Shown here: positions 50,402 through 58,976 of the stretch, piece by piece
Layout: each line of letters starts with the position of its first letter
Numbering within the stretch: the stretch's first letter is position 1
NCBI GenBank assembly: GCA_036266835.1
Contig: DATAXD010000013.1
Location: 1 to 64,000 of the forward strand
Length of the DNA: 64,000 nt
Source: Galbitalea sp036266835
Lineage (GTDB): Bacteria > Actinomycetota > Actinomycetes > Actinomycetales > Microbacteriaceae
Reading direction: 5' to 3'
Notes under the pieces: model-generated
What the model was told of the DNA's origin: nothing
What the model saw: the letters and a program-made list of their open reading frames with translations, nothing else
Databases searched by the model: none
Translations under genes and position numbers: made by a program

Positions 50402-50821
50402 CTAGGTCGCAGCGTTGGCTGCACTGACGGTGCGCCGCATCACGCAACGACCCGTCCCCAACGGGCGGACGTATTCGAATCCGGCCTCCTCGAACATCGC
50501 GCGAGTGCTGCTGAACAGGAAGGACGCCGAGATCTTCTTGCCGAGCACCGAGAAGACGACCGGCAGCTCCGCCGGCGAGCCATACTCGGCCCAGCCGATC
50601 GCGTCGTCGCCGTCGAAAACCAGCGCGGCATGCGCAATACCGAGCTCGACCATCCGGTGCTTCCAGTCGTAGCCGCCGGTGTCCTTCTTGGGTAGTTCTG
50701 GGGTGTCGTCGTGAAACCAGATGCACCAGCAGCCGCCCCACACCCCGTTGTGTTTCTCGATCAGGCGCGCGTAAGCATCCCAGGTTTCGAGCGTGAGGGG
50801 TTTGATCACATGACCGGCCAC
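50402..50821 (-). pseudogene. GNAT-family acetyltransferase with internal in-frame deletion
   Basis: The 139-residue product begins like a GNAT family (VIKPLTLETWDAYARLIEKHNGVWGGCWCIWFH ... HAALVFDGDDAIGWAEYGSPAELP) and ends like it (GKKISASFLFSSTRAMFEEAGFEYVRPLG). The ~55-60 residues that normally join these parts and contain the acetyl-CoA loop (RRxGVA type) are missing, with the frame intact. AGGAGA (50827-50832) supports GTG 50821. Without the cofactor loop, acetyltransferase activity is not expected. It may be a decaying gene or a binding-only remnant. Confidence 0.65.
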
Positions 50822-50942
50822 GGCTGTCTCCTTGATGTGAGTCGAACTCGTCACATTGTTTAACACCCCGGCCACATTTCACCGCTTGTTCGCGCAGGAG
50901 GCGGATCCGGCGCTGCCGCTGCTGACCGTCAGCTCGCCGGAT

Positions 50943-51851
50943 CTAAGACCAGTGCGTCAGTTTCTCGGGATTCATGAGCAACCAGATGTCGGAAACGGCA
51001 GACCGCGACCCATCGCCAACCCCGAAATTGACGACCCCGACAATGCGACCGTCCTCCCACATGAGGAATCCGAGACCATCGTTGGTTTCCTGCGGCACGA
51101 CCTCGACGCCCGGCCGCTTGGCCAGGATGCCGAAAAGGAACCGCGCCACGTTGTCGGCACCGACTACCGGCCGTCTCGCGGCTGAGACGACACCCCCGCC
51201 GTCCGATCGCAGCACGACATCAGGATCGAGCACCGCGACGAGCGACGCGATGTCGCCGGTCTGCGCCGCGGCCATGAATGCACGAACGACCTCATCATGA
51301 TGCGCCCGAGACACCTGTCGCCCCCCTTGCTCCCGTATCCGGCGGCGAGCGGATGTCGCGAGCTGCCGACATGCTGCCGGTGATCGTCCTACCACCTGGG
51401 CGATGTCATCGAACGAGACCGCAAATACGTCGTGCAACACGAAGGACACGCGCTCGGCCGGCGTCAAGGACTCGAGCAGAAGGAGTAGGGCGGTACTGAC
51501 GGTGTCATCCAGAGTGACCCGGTCAAGCGGGTCAGCTGGGCCGTTGGTTGAAAATTCTTGCAGCGGAACCGATTCCGGCAGCCAGGGGCCGACGTAGCTC
51601 TGCCGCCGAATGCGGGCGGAATCCAGAACATCAAGACAGACGCGACTGGCCACGCGCGTGAGCCACGCGCGTGGCGAATCGATCGCGGCGCGCTCGGATG
51701 GCGACATCCGGTACCAGCGCGCATAGGTTTCCTGCACCGCATCTTCCGCCTCCGCGACGACTCCCAACATCCGAAACGACAGGCTCATCAGATGGCGGCG
51801 CTCGCCGATCACTTCGTCGTCGACCCGACGCTCGCTGTCGTGCACCGTCAT
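50943..51851 (-). CDS. ECF sigma factor, SigJ-type, with SnoaL-like C-terminal domain
   Basis: This 302-residue sigma-70 family protein has region 2 (LMSLSFRMLGVVAEAEDAVQETYARWYRM, about 21-49), region 4 (LTPAERVSFVLHDVFAVSFDDIAQVVGRSPAACRQLATSARRRI) and a fused SnoaL/NTF2-like domain (about 185-300). The fused domain may replace an anti-sigma factor in controlling activity, as proposed for SigJ. It is divergent from an NAD(P)-binding protein gene, a frequent partnership, and both may be driven from the 51852-52059 region. Confidence 0.9.
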   Translation of the reverse strand: MTVHDSERRVDDEVIGERRHLMSLSFRMLGVVAEAEDAVQETYARWYRMSPSERAAIDSPRAWLTRVASRVCLDVLDSARIRRQSYVGPWLPESVPLQEFSTNGPADPLDRVTLDDTVSTALLLLLESLTPAERVSFVLHDVFAVSFDDIAQVVGRSPAACRQLATSARRRIREQGGRQVSRAHHDEVVRAFMAAAQTGDIASLVAVLDPDVVLRSDGGGVVSAARRPVVGADNVARFLFGILAKRPGVEVVPQETNDGLGFLMWEDGRIVGVVNFGVGDGSRSAVSDIWLLMNPEKLTHWS

Positions 51852-52059
51852 GAGAAATCCCTCGCTGAGAACCGGACGAAGCGAACAGCCGATTTGTGAC
51901 GTTCACACCTCACAAATCATCCCGCTCATTCGTCCTTATTGGCATGAACAGCAAAATTTGTCGCGTCCTGCTGGGACAAAGCGTTGCGCACGTGGTACCT
52001 CTGGTGATGTCGCCGCGAAGTGCTCTGGTGTCCGCCGATGTCCTGGCGGAGGTCGTCAA

Positions 52060-52800
52060 ATGAAGATCGCGGTCGCTGGAGGTACCGGCGCGGTTGGAGC
52101 TCACGTCGTCGCGGCACTCGTTGCAGCGGGGCACGAACCGGTCGTGCTGTCCCGTTCGACGGGCATCGACCTCATGACTGGACTCGGGCTCGACGGCGCG
52201 TTGAGCGGCGCAGCCGCAGTCGTTGACGCCAGCGGGCAGACGCGGACTCTCGCATCGGCGAGCAGAAGGTTCTTCGGCACGGTGACCCGCAATCTCCTTG
52301 AGTCAGAACGGCGGGCTGGAGTCGGCCATCACGTCGTGGTCTCGATCGTCGGCGCGGCTGCCGTGAATGCCGGGTACTTCGCAGGCAAAAGACTGCAGGA
52401 GGACCTGGTGACGGCATCCGGTGCTGGATGGACGATTCTTCGGGCGACCCAGTTTTACGAGTTTGCTCCGATGCTCGTGCGCACCGCGTCGGTCGGACCG
52501 TTCGTGGTGGCCCCGCAGATGAAGTGCCAGCCCGTCTCGGCAGCCGAGGTCGGCGCTGCGCTGGCAGCACTCGCGGTCGGTGAGCCTCGCGGACTCGTCC
52601 CCGACCTCGGCGGGCCCGGACGCGAGGTAATGGGCGACATGGTGCGCCAGTATCTCAAGCGAACCGGTAAGTCGCAGCGCGTGCTGGAGATAACGGTCCC
52701 CGGCCGATGGTGGCACGCACTGAGGGACGGTTCCATTCTTCCCGGCGCGAATGCGCAGCGCGGCAGCCAGTCGTACGAGGATTGGCTGCTCGAACAGTGA
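52060..52800 (+). CDS. NAD(P)-binding (NmrA/SDR-like) protein
   Basis: This 246-residue atypical short-chain dehydrogenase-like protein has the N-terminal dinucleotide motif AVAGGTGAVGAHVV (4-17), HHVVVSIVGAAAVNAGYFAGKRLQE with its Lys, and TILRATQFYEF, as in NmrA-like proteins. GGAGG (52048-52052) supports ATG 52060. It is divergent from the SigJ-type sigma factor and is a likely target of it. The role is unknown; redox sensing is possible. Confidence 0.8.
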   Translation: MKIAVAGGTGAVGAHVVAALVAAGHEPVVLSRSTGIDLMTGLGLDGALSGAAAVVDASGQTRTLASASRRFFGTVTRNLLESERRAGVGHHVVVSIVGAAAVNAGYFAGKRLQEDLVTASGAGWTILRATQFYEFAPMLVRTASVGPFVVAPQMKCQPVSAAEVGAALAALAVGEPRGLVPDLGGPGREVMGDMVRQYLKRTGKSQRVLEITVPGRWWHALRDGSILPGANAQRGSQSYEDWLLEQ

Positions 52801-52940
52801 CCACCGTGCGATTCGTGGCGCGAGCCGGACCTCGCTAACCGATATCATCGTCTCGGAGTGCCGGGAAGTCTGGTCGGCGGGCGATCGAAGCGATCGCTTT
52901 GGACACACGACCGACCGCGCCGCGGGGAACGGCTCCACCA

Positions 52941-54407
52941 ATGACCGCAATTGATCCGTTCGCCATAGTCGTCCTCGTGGTTGCGGCCGCTTTGATGGCA
53001 GCCGTCCTCTCCAACCGACTGAGCGAGTGGATCCGGATCCCCGCGCCCGCCCTGTTCCTCGTCGCGGCAGCAGCCGCCGCCGCGATCTTCCCCGTGCTCG
53101 GTACCCTCCCGCACGCCGTCGACCAGCAGATCGTGAGCGTGGCGCTCGTATTCATCCTCTTTGATGGCGGCATCCGGATCGGCTGGAAGCGATTCCGTGC
53201 CGTTGCTGGCGCAGTCACCTGGCTCGGCCTCGTCGGTACGGCCGTGACGGCCGTGGCGCTGGCGGTCGCTGCTCACTTCCTCTTCGGGTTCGACTGGCGC
53301 GTCGCGTTCCTTCTCGGCGCCGCGCTGTCGCCGACGGACCCGGCGGTGGTCTTCTCGGTGCTCGGCAAACGTGAGATCGGGGGTCGAACGGGAACGATAC
53401 TCGAGGGCGAGTCCGGGGCGAACGACCCCGTGGGAATCGCGCTGATGGTGGGGTTGCTTGCCGCGACCGGGACTGGATTGGATGCCGTCGGAACCGGACT
53501 TCTCGTGGTCGGCCTGCAGCTGGTCGTCGGAGCCGTCGTTGGTCTCGGCGGCGGCTGGCTGCTCATCAAGTTCATGAGGCGCGTCTCGCTCCCGAACGAG
53601 GCGCTGTATTCGGTGCGGGCAATCGCTGGTGCTGGCGTCATCTACGGCATAGCGAGCCTCTTGCACGGTTCCGGATTTCTCGCGGTCCTGTTGGCCGGCA
53701 TTCTGCTGGGGGATGCGCGCGCTCCGTTCAAGAGGGAAATCGAACGCTTCAGCGCCGGCATCGCGAGCCTGTCCGAGGTGGTCGTGTTCGTAGTGCTGGG
53801 TCTCAGCGTGCCCGTGGCACTGGCTCTGACTCCGGATGTCCTCTGGATCGGCCTCGCTCTGGCGGTGCTGCTGATGCTCGTCATCCGCCCGATCTTCGTC
53901 GGCCTGCTGGTGCTGCCGATCCGGCTTCGATGGGGCGAGCGCGCCTTCGTGCTGTGGGCGGGGCTGAAGGGGGCAGTCCCGATTCTGCTCGGCCTGTTCA
54001 TCCTCTCGGGTTCGGTCGCGGGCGGGGAGCGGATTTACGCAATCATTTCGATCGTGGTCCTGGCATCGGTCGTGATCCAGGGCGCGCTGGTGCCCGTTTT
54101 CGCGCGGGCGTTCGGTGTGCCCATGCGTACCGTCACACAGACGCCCTGGGCACTTGGCCTTCGCGTTGGCCAGGAGCCAACAGAACTTCACCGGCACGTT
54201 GTGGCCGCGGGATCGCCGGCAGACGGATGCACGGTGGCGGACCTCGAGCTGGGCGAGGACGGCTGGATCAGCCTGATCACGCGAGCGGGCGCGCTCGTGC
54301 AGGTGCGGGGATCGACTCGGTTCGCGGCGGGCGACTCCGTCCTTGCGCTGGGTTCACCGCCGGTGGCCTTCGGCAAGCTGTTCGGCAGCGCCGAGGCAAC
54401 GGGCTAG
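52941..54407 (+). CDS. Cation/proton antiporter, NhaP2 type with TrkA-C domain
   Basis: This 488-residue CPA1-type antiporter has about 12 spans; the ion-binding GESGANDPVGIAL and SPTDPAVVFSVLG segments are present. After the membrane part comes a cytoplasmic TrkA-C-like domain (about 415-485, CTVADLELGEDGWISLITRAGALVQVRGSTRFAAGDSVLALG). It exchanges K+ or Na+ for protons at the inner membrane. ATG 52941 begins directly before the first span. Confidence 0.87.
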   Translation: MTAIDPFAIVVLVVAAALMAAVLSNRLSEWIRIPAPALFLVAAAAAAAIFPVLGTLPHAVDQQIVSVALVFILFDGGIRIGWKRFRAVAGAVTWLGLVGTAVTAVALAVAAHFLFGFDWRVAFLLGAALSPTDPAVVFSVLGKREIGGRTGTILEGESGANDPVGIALMVGLLAATGTGLDAVGTGLLVVGLQLVVGAVVGLGGGWLLIKFMRRVSLPNEALYSVRAIAGAGVIYGIASLLHGSGFLAVLLAGILLGDARAPFKREIERFSAGIASLSEVVVFVVLGLSVPVALALTPDVLWIGLALAVLLMLVIRPIFVGLLVLPIRLRWGERAFVLWAGLKGAVPILLGLFILSGSVAGGERIYAIISIVVLASVVIQGALVPVFARAFGVPMRTVTQTPWALGLRVGQEPTELHRHVVAAGSPADGCTVADLELGEDGWISLITRAGALVQVRGSTRFAAGDSVLALGSPPVAFGKLFGSAEATG

Positions 54408-54452
54408 GAGCGCGCGACGGGCCAGCACGACGGCTTGATAGGTTGAGCCGCG

Positions 54453-55451
54453 ATGAAGATTCTCAGCGACGCCCAGTTCACGGCGTGGAACGCCCAGCAG
54501 CAGGCGCCGGTCGAGGAGATCCGGGACGGCGTCTGGGCGGTTCCGCTGCCGCTCCCGGTCAAGAACCTGCCGTGGGTGTTCAGCTACTTCATCGCGGACA
54601 CCGCCGGCGACCTCCATCTCATCGACGCGGGCTGGGATTCGGATGCCAGTTGGGGTGCGCTCGCGGCGGCGCTGCGAGGGCTCGGCAAGGATGTCGGCGA
54701 CATCCGTTCCCTCACGGTTACCCACTTTCACCCGGATCACCTGGGTATGGCGGAGCGCATCCGTCGGGCCTCAGGGGCGCGGGTAGCGCTGCTCACCATC
54801 GAGCAGCAGACGCTGCACGGGATGAAGGACGGCGGCGAATTCGAGCAGGGGCACCTGGACGATATGCGCAATTGGGGCGTGCCCGCCGAGCTGTGGCCGG
54901 CGCTGCACGCGCGATCGGCAACTGGCGCTGAGATGCCGTCGTTCGATGCGGATGTCCTGCTCTCCGAGGGCGAGCTGCTGGCGATTCCCGGGCGCGAGGT
55001 CCGCGTGCTTGCGACTCCCGGCCACACCTCCGGCGAGCTGAGCCTCCACGACGCGGATGCCGGCATCCTGTACTCGGGCGACCACCTGCTACCGAACCAG
55101 TTTCCCGGAATCGGGCTCGGCGGCCCTACCGAAACCAATCCGATCGCCGACTACCTCGGCGGGCTCGACAAGATCAGTTTGCTCGGAGACATCGAGGTGG
55201 ATCCGGGGCACGGGTATCGCTTCACCGGACTGCAGGAGCGGTGCGAGGTCACCCGCACGCATCATCTCGACAGGTCAGCCGAGATCGCGGCCATCCTCGA
55301 TCGCGGCGGCGCACCATCCGTCTGGCAGGTCGCCTCGCAGGTGACCTGGACCGCCGGCTGGGACAACCTGCACCCCACCGAGCGACTGTCCGCGCTGCGC
55401 CAGACCGCGCAGCACATCGACTACCTCGAGCGAGACGGTTCGAGAAGCTAG
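54453..55451 (+). CDS. MBL-fold metallohydrolase
   Basis: This 332-residue metallo-beta-lactamase-fold protein has the metal motif THFHPDHLG and the downstream metal-binding ATPGHTSGEL, LYSGDHLLP and DPGHGYRF. A C-terminal helical winged-helix-like domain (about 270-325) is typical of the family that includes hydroxyacylglutathione hydrolase-like enzymes. The substrate is unknown. It overlaps the convergent hpaD stop by four bases. Confidence 0.87.
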   Translation: MKILSDAQFTAWNAQQQAPVEEIRDGVWAVPLPLPVKNLPWVFSYFIADTAGDLHLIDAGWDSDASWGALAAALRGLGKDVGDIRSLTVTHFHPDHLGMAERIRRASGARVALLTIEQQTLHGMKDGGEFEQGHLDDMRNWGVPAELWPALHARSATGAEMPSFDADVLLSEGELLAIPGREVRVLATPGHTSGELSLHDADAGILYSGDHLLPNQFPGIGLGGPTETNPIADYLGGLDKISLLGDIEVDPGHGYRFTGLQERCEVTRTHHLDRSAEIAAILDRGGAPSVWQVASQVTWTAGWDNLHPTERLSALRQTAQHIDYLERDGSRS

Positions 55452-56506
55452 ACCTGCGAACCGAGCTTGAAGCCGGCGTCTTCGTCATCCTTGCGGGTGT
55501 ACGAGAACCCGTCGGCGCCAATCGTCACATCCGCTTCGCGGGTTTCGGTGCGTTCGACGACCGGCTTTGGCTTTCCATCCAGGTCGAGGACGACGGATGC
55601 GTTCGCGTACCAGCTGGGAACGACGGGCGTTCCCCACCAGTCGCGTCGCTGGTTGTCGTGCACGTCCCAGGTGACAATCGGGTTGTCGGGGTCTCCGGTG
55701 TAGTAGTCGTGGGTGTAGATCTCGATGCGGTGACCGTCGGGGTCGAGTAGGTAGAGGTAGAAGGCGTTCGAAACGCCGTGCCTGCCTGGCCCGCGCTCGA
55801 TGCGGTCGGACTGCCGCAGCGCACCGAGATGGTCGCACAGGTGAAGGATCTGGCTGCGCTCGTGAGTCGCGAACGCGATGTGGTGCATCCGTGGGCCGTC
55901 GCCGCCGGTGAGCGCGACGTCGTGCACGGTCGCCTTGCGGTACATCCAGGCCGCGAAGACTGTCTGCTCGGAGTCCTCGATGTCCTCGGAAACCTTGAAG
56001 CCGAGCGCCTCGTGGTACTTGACAGCTGCGGGCACGTCGGGAGTGACGATGTTGAAGTGGTCGAGTCGGGCAATCGTCGCCGCGCCCTGGAGGTCGTAGC
56101 GCCTCGTCATCCGTTCGACGTGATCGGCCTCGTAGAAAAACTCGATCGGGAAACCGAGCGGATCCTCCACGCGCACCGCCGCGCCGATGCCGACGGTGGC
56201 GCCCGCCGCGCGCTGCTCGACTCGCGAGCCGAGTGCAGAGTAGTACGCCGCCGCAAGGTTGACATCCTTCTGCGACCGCACTCGGTAGCCCAGCACCGCG
56301 AGCGCCGGCACCGGGCCCTTTCGCAGGATCAGGGAGTGGTGCAGGTACTCCTCGAACGCGCGCAGGTAGATCGCATTCTTGTCCTCACGGGTTACGACGA
56401 GGCCGAGGACGTCGACGTAGAACGCGCGCGAGGCGGCGAGGTCGGTGACGATCAGCTCCGCGTATGCGCAGCGGATGATGTCGGGCGGAGTTTGTGCGGC
56501 TGCCAT
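55448..56506 (-). CDS. hpaD: 3,4-dihydroxyphenylacetate 2,3-dioxygenase (homoprotocatechuate, VOC type)
   Basis: This 352-residue extradiol dioxygenase of the vicinal-oxygen-chelate superfamily opens the ring of homoprotocatechuate to 5-carboxymethyl-2-hydroxymuconate semialdehyde. Metal ligands are His150 (RLDHFNI), His209 (RMHHIAF) and Glu262 (HRIEIYTHDYY). The spacing matches the Brevibacterium enzyme (155/214/267) with a constant offset of five. The dangling C-terminal region is also as in that enzyme. GAGGAGA precedes ATG 56506. It is the last gene of the hpa operon, 17 bases after hpaE. Confidence 0.92.
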   Translation of the reverse strand: MAAAQTPPDIIRCAYAELIVTDLAASRAFYVDVLGLVVTREDKNAIYLRAFEEYLHHSLILRKGPVPALAVLGYRVRSQKDVNLAAAYYSALGSRVEQRAAGATVGIGAAVRVEDPLGFPIEFFYEADHVERMTRRYDLQGAATIARLDHFNIVTPDVPAAVKYHEALGFKVSEDIEDSEQTVFAAWMYRKATVHDVALTGGDGPRMHHIAFATHERSQILHLCDHLGALRQSDRIERGPGRHGVSNAFYLYLLDPDGHRIEIYTHDYYTGDPDNPIVTWDVHDNQRRDWWGTPVVPSWYANASVVLDLDGKPKPVVERTETREADVTIGADGFSYTRKDDEDAGFKLGSQV

Positions 56507-56523
56507 GATTCTCCTCGTCTCGA

Positions 56524-58020
56524 CTAACCTGCGCCGAACCGCGCGGTGCGCACCGGCCCAAGCGTGATGTGCACGGCCTGCGAGTCGGTATAGAAGTCGA
56601 TGGAGCGGTACCCGCCTTCGTGTCCGAGCCCGGATGCTTTCACCCCGCCGAACGGCGTGCGCAGATCGCGCACGTTGTGCGAGTTCAGCCACACCATGCC
56701 AGCTTCCATCGACTGGGCGAACGTGTGGGCACGTTTCAGGTTCGACGTCCAGATGTAGGCCGCCAGGCCGTACTCCACTCCGTTCGCGAGCGTCAGCGCC
56801 TCCTCATCCGAGTCGAACGGCGTGATGGAGACGACCGGGCCGAAGATCTCCTCCTGGAAGATCCGAGCAGTTGGGGCGACATCCGCGAAGACCGTCGGTG
56901 CCACGTAATTTCCCTCGGGCAATCCCACTGGACGGCCGCCACCGGCAAGCAGCCGACCCTCCGACTTTCCGAGTTCGACGTAGCTCATCACCTTGTCGAA
57001 GTGCTCCGGATGCACGAGCGCCCCCACCTCTGTCGCAGGATCGTGCGGATCGCCGACCACGATCTTCTTCGCGCGAGCCGCGTACCGCGTGACGAAATCG
57101 TCGTAGATCGTTCTCTCGACCAGGATGCGCGAGCCCGCCGTGCAACGCTCGCCATTCAGCGAGAAGACTCCGAACAGAGTCGAGTCGATTGCCGCATCCA
57201 GATCGGCGTCGGCGAATACGACAGCGGGCGACTTGCCGCCGAGCTCCATCGACAGGCCCTTGAGGTTCTGGGCCGCGTTGCGGAAGATCGTCTGCCCGGT
57301 CGTCGTTTCGCCAGTGAACGAGATCAGGGGTACGCCCGGATGTTTCACCAGTGCGTCGCCGGCCTCCTCGCCGAGTCCGTTCACCAGGTTGAAGACGCCA
57401 TCCGGCATCCCGGCATCCCGGAAGATCTCCGCCCACAGGCTCGCCGACAGCGGTGTGAACTCGGCCGGCTTGAGCACGACCGTGCATCCGGACGCCAGGG
57501 CTGGCGCGAGCTTCCAGCTCTCGAGCATGAACGGGGTATTCCACGGCGTGATCAACCCGGCCACGCCAATCGGTTTGCGGTTGACGTAATTCAGCTGCAC
57601 GCCGGGCACTTTGTAGGTGTCGTCGGCTTGAGCAACAATCAGGTCCGCGAAGAAGCGGAAGTTCTCGGCGGCGCGCTGCGCCTGACCGAGTGCCTGCGTG
57701 ATCGGCAGGCCGGTGTCGAACGTCTCGAGTTCGGCGAGTCGGGCATCCTGCGCCTCGACGGCATCCGCGATCCGGCCAAGGATCCGTGCGCGCGCGCGAG
57801 GCGCCAGCCCCGGCCACGGTCCGTCCTTGAATGCACGCGTCGCTGCGGCGACGGCGAGGTCGATGTCCTCCTTCTGCCCGGCTGCGGCGGTTGCGTAGGT
57901 CTGGTTCGACACCGGATCGAGAACGTCGAAGGTCTTGCCCGAAACACTGTCGACGAACTTGCCGTCGATGAAGTGACGGATGCTGGTCGGCAGTCCCTCG
58001 GGCACGAAGTGCTTTGCCAT
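56524..58020 (-). CDS. hpaE: 5-carboxymethyl-2-hydroxymuconate semialdehyde dehydrogenase
   Basis: This 498-residue NAD-dependent aldehyde dehydrogenase oxidises the ring-cleavage semialdehyde. It has ITPWNTPFMLESWK, FTGETTTGQ, MELGGKSPAVVFADAD (catalytic Glu) and NGERCTAGSR (catalytic Cys), then GPVVSITPF. It starts one base after the DapA-like stop, with its ribosome site inside that gene. The setting next to hpaD makes the substrate assignment good; sequence alone only says aldehyde dehydrogenase. Confidence 0.9.
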   Translation of the reverse strand: MAKHFVPEGLPTSIRHFIDGKFVDSVSGKTFDVLDPVSNQTYATAAAGQKEDIDLAVAAATRAFKDGPWPGLAPRARARILGRIADAVEAQDARLAELETFDTGLPITQALGQAQRAAENFRFFADLIVAQADDTYKVPGVQLNYVNRKPIGVAGLITPWNTPFMLESWKLAPALASGCTVVLKPAEFTPLSASLWAEIFRDAGMPDGVFNLVNGLGEEAGDALVKHPGVPLISFTGETTTGQTIFRNAAQNLKGLSMELGGKSPAVVFADADLDAAIDSTLFGVFSLNGERCTAGSRILVERTIYDDFVTRYAARAKKIVVGDPHDPATEVGALVHPEHFDKVMSYVELGKSEGRLLAGGGRPVGLPEGNYVAPTVFADVAPTARIFQEEIFGPVVSITPFDSDEEALTLANGVEYGLAAYIWTSNLKRAHTFAQSMEAGMVWLNSHNVRDLRTPFGGVKASGLGHEGGYRSIDFYTDSQAVHITLGPVRTARFGAG

Positions 58021-58021
58021 G

Positions 58022-58966
58022 TCAGTTGCTCCCCATCGTGAATCCGTCCGTCGGCGACAGGTACTTCTCGCCCGCCGCCAGCAACTCGGTCATCGCCGCG
58101 ATGCCGCCGGGCGTGGGTGTGATGAGCGGCGGACGCACGTATCCAGAGCGAATGAGTTTTTGTTTCTCAAGAATCCACTTTCCCGGCGCCGGGTTGGTTT
58201 CGACAAACAGCAGGTCGACCAGCGGATGCAGTCCGTAGTGCAACTCGCGCGCACGCTCGAGGTCACCGGACTCCCACGCCTCGTAGAGATCGGCATGCGC
58301 TCGGGGAGCGATGTTCGCGGTCGCGCTGAGAAAGCCGACCCCGCCGAGGGCAAGCAGTGGAAGGCAGAGCAGCTCGATCCCGCTCCAGACGAGCAGGTCG
58401 CGACCGCACAACTGAAGGACTCGCGAGAAGTGCTCGAAGTCCTTCGTCGTCTCCTTCACGCCGACGAAATTGTCGAGCTCGCGATACAGGCGGGCCACGG
58501 TCTCCGGAGCGATGTCGACCGCGGTACGACTTGGCACGTTGTAGGCGACGATCGGCAGGTCGGGGAATTCCTTGGCCACCGTGCGGTACCAGACGTACAG
58601 CGCCTCCTGGGTGGGCCTGGCGTAGTAGGGCGTGATGATGAGCGCGGCGTCGATCCCCGCATCCCGGGCGGCGGCGGTCAGCTCGAGCGTCTCATCCAGC
58701 TTCTCGGTTCCGGTGCCCGGCATGAAGGGCACGCTGTCACCGATCGCTGCGGCAACCGTCTGTATGGCCGAGATCCGCTCCGGGATGGTCTGCGCGCTCG
58801 GTTCGCCGGTCGAGCCGCCGATCGAGATGCCGTGTGTTCCCTGCGCAAGTTGCCAGTTCACCAGGTTCGCGAGGCTGGCGTGATCGACCGCACCATCGGC
58901 GGTGAAGGGCGTCATGAGGGGAGCGATCGAGCCGCGGATCTTCGCGGGCTCACCACGGAACTTCAT
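58022..58966 (-). CDS. DapA-family (class I) lyase/aldolase of the hpa operon
   Basis: This 314-residue dihydrodipicolinate synthase-family protein has the GSTGE loop (51-55), Tyr142 (AYNVPSR) and Schiff-base Lys171 (FVGVKETTKD). The family forms pyruvate Schiff bases in condensation or retro-aldol reactions. In an hpa operon it probably cleaves a 4-hydroxy-2-oxo acid late in homoprotocatechuate breakdown, in the place of the class II aldolase HpaI. A lysine-biosynthesis role is unlikely. ATG 58966 was chosen over GTG or ATG upstream because it follows GAGGG and matches the family N-terminus. Confidence 0.8.
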   Translation of the reverse strand: MKFRGEPAKIRGSIAPLMTPFTADGAVDHASLANLVNWQLAQGTHGISIGGSTGEPSAQTIPERISAIQTVAAAIGDSVPFMPGTGTEKLDETLELTAAARDAGIDAALIITPYYARPTQEALYVWYRTVAKEFPDLPIVAYNVPSRTAVDIAPETVARLYRELDNFVGVKETTKDFEHFSRVLQLCGRDLLVWSGIELLCLPLLALGGVGFLSATANIAPRAHADLYEAWESGDLERARELHYGLHPLVDLLFVETNPAPGKWILEKQKLIRSGYVRPPLITPTPGGIAAMTELLAAGEKYLSPTDGFTMGSN

Positions 58967-58976
58967 CGGTTGACCC

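Noticed and set aside
52845..54197. Long open frame (about 450 codons) on the minus strand opposite the antiporter gene
   Set aside because: Its translation is rich in Arg, His, Asp and Gln with no motif and no ribosome site. It mirrors the codon bias of the well-supported membrane protein on the other strand.
56569..58041. About 490-codon open frame on the plus strand opposite hpaE
   Set aside because: Antisense to a clear aldehyde dehydrogenase with catalytic Glu and Cys. The antisense product has no recognisable domain, and such frames are common in high-GC genomes.
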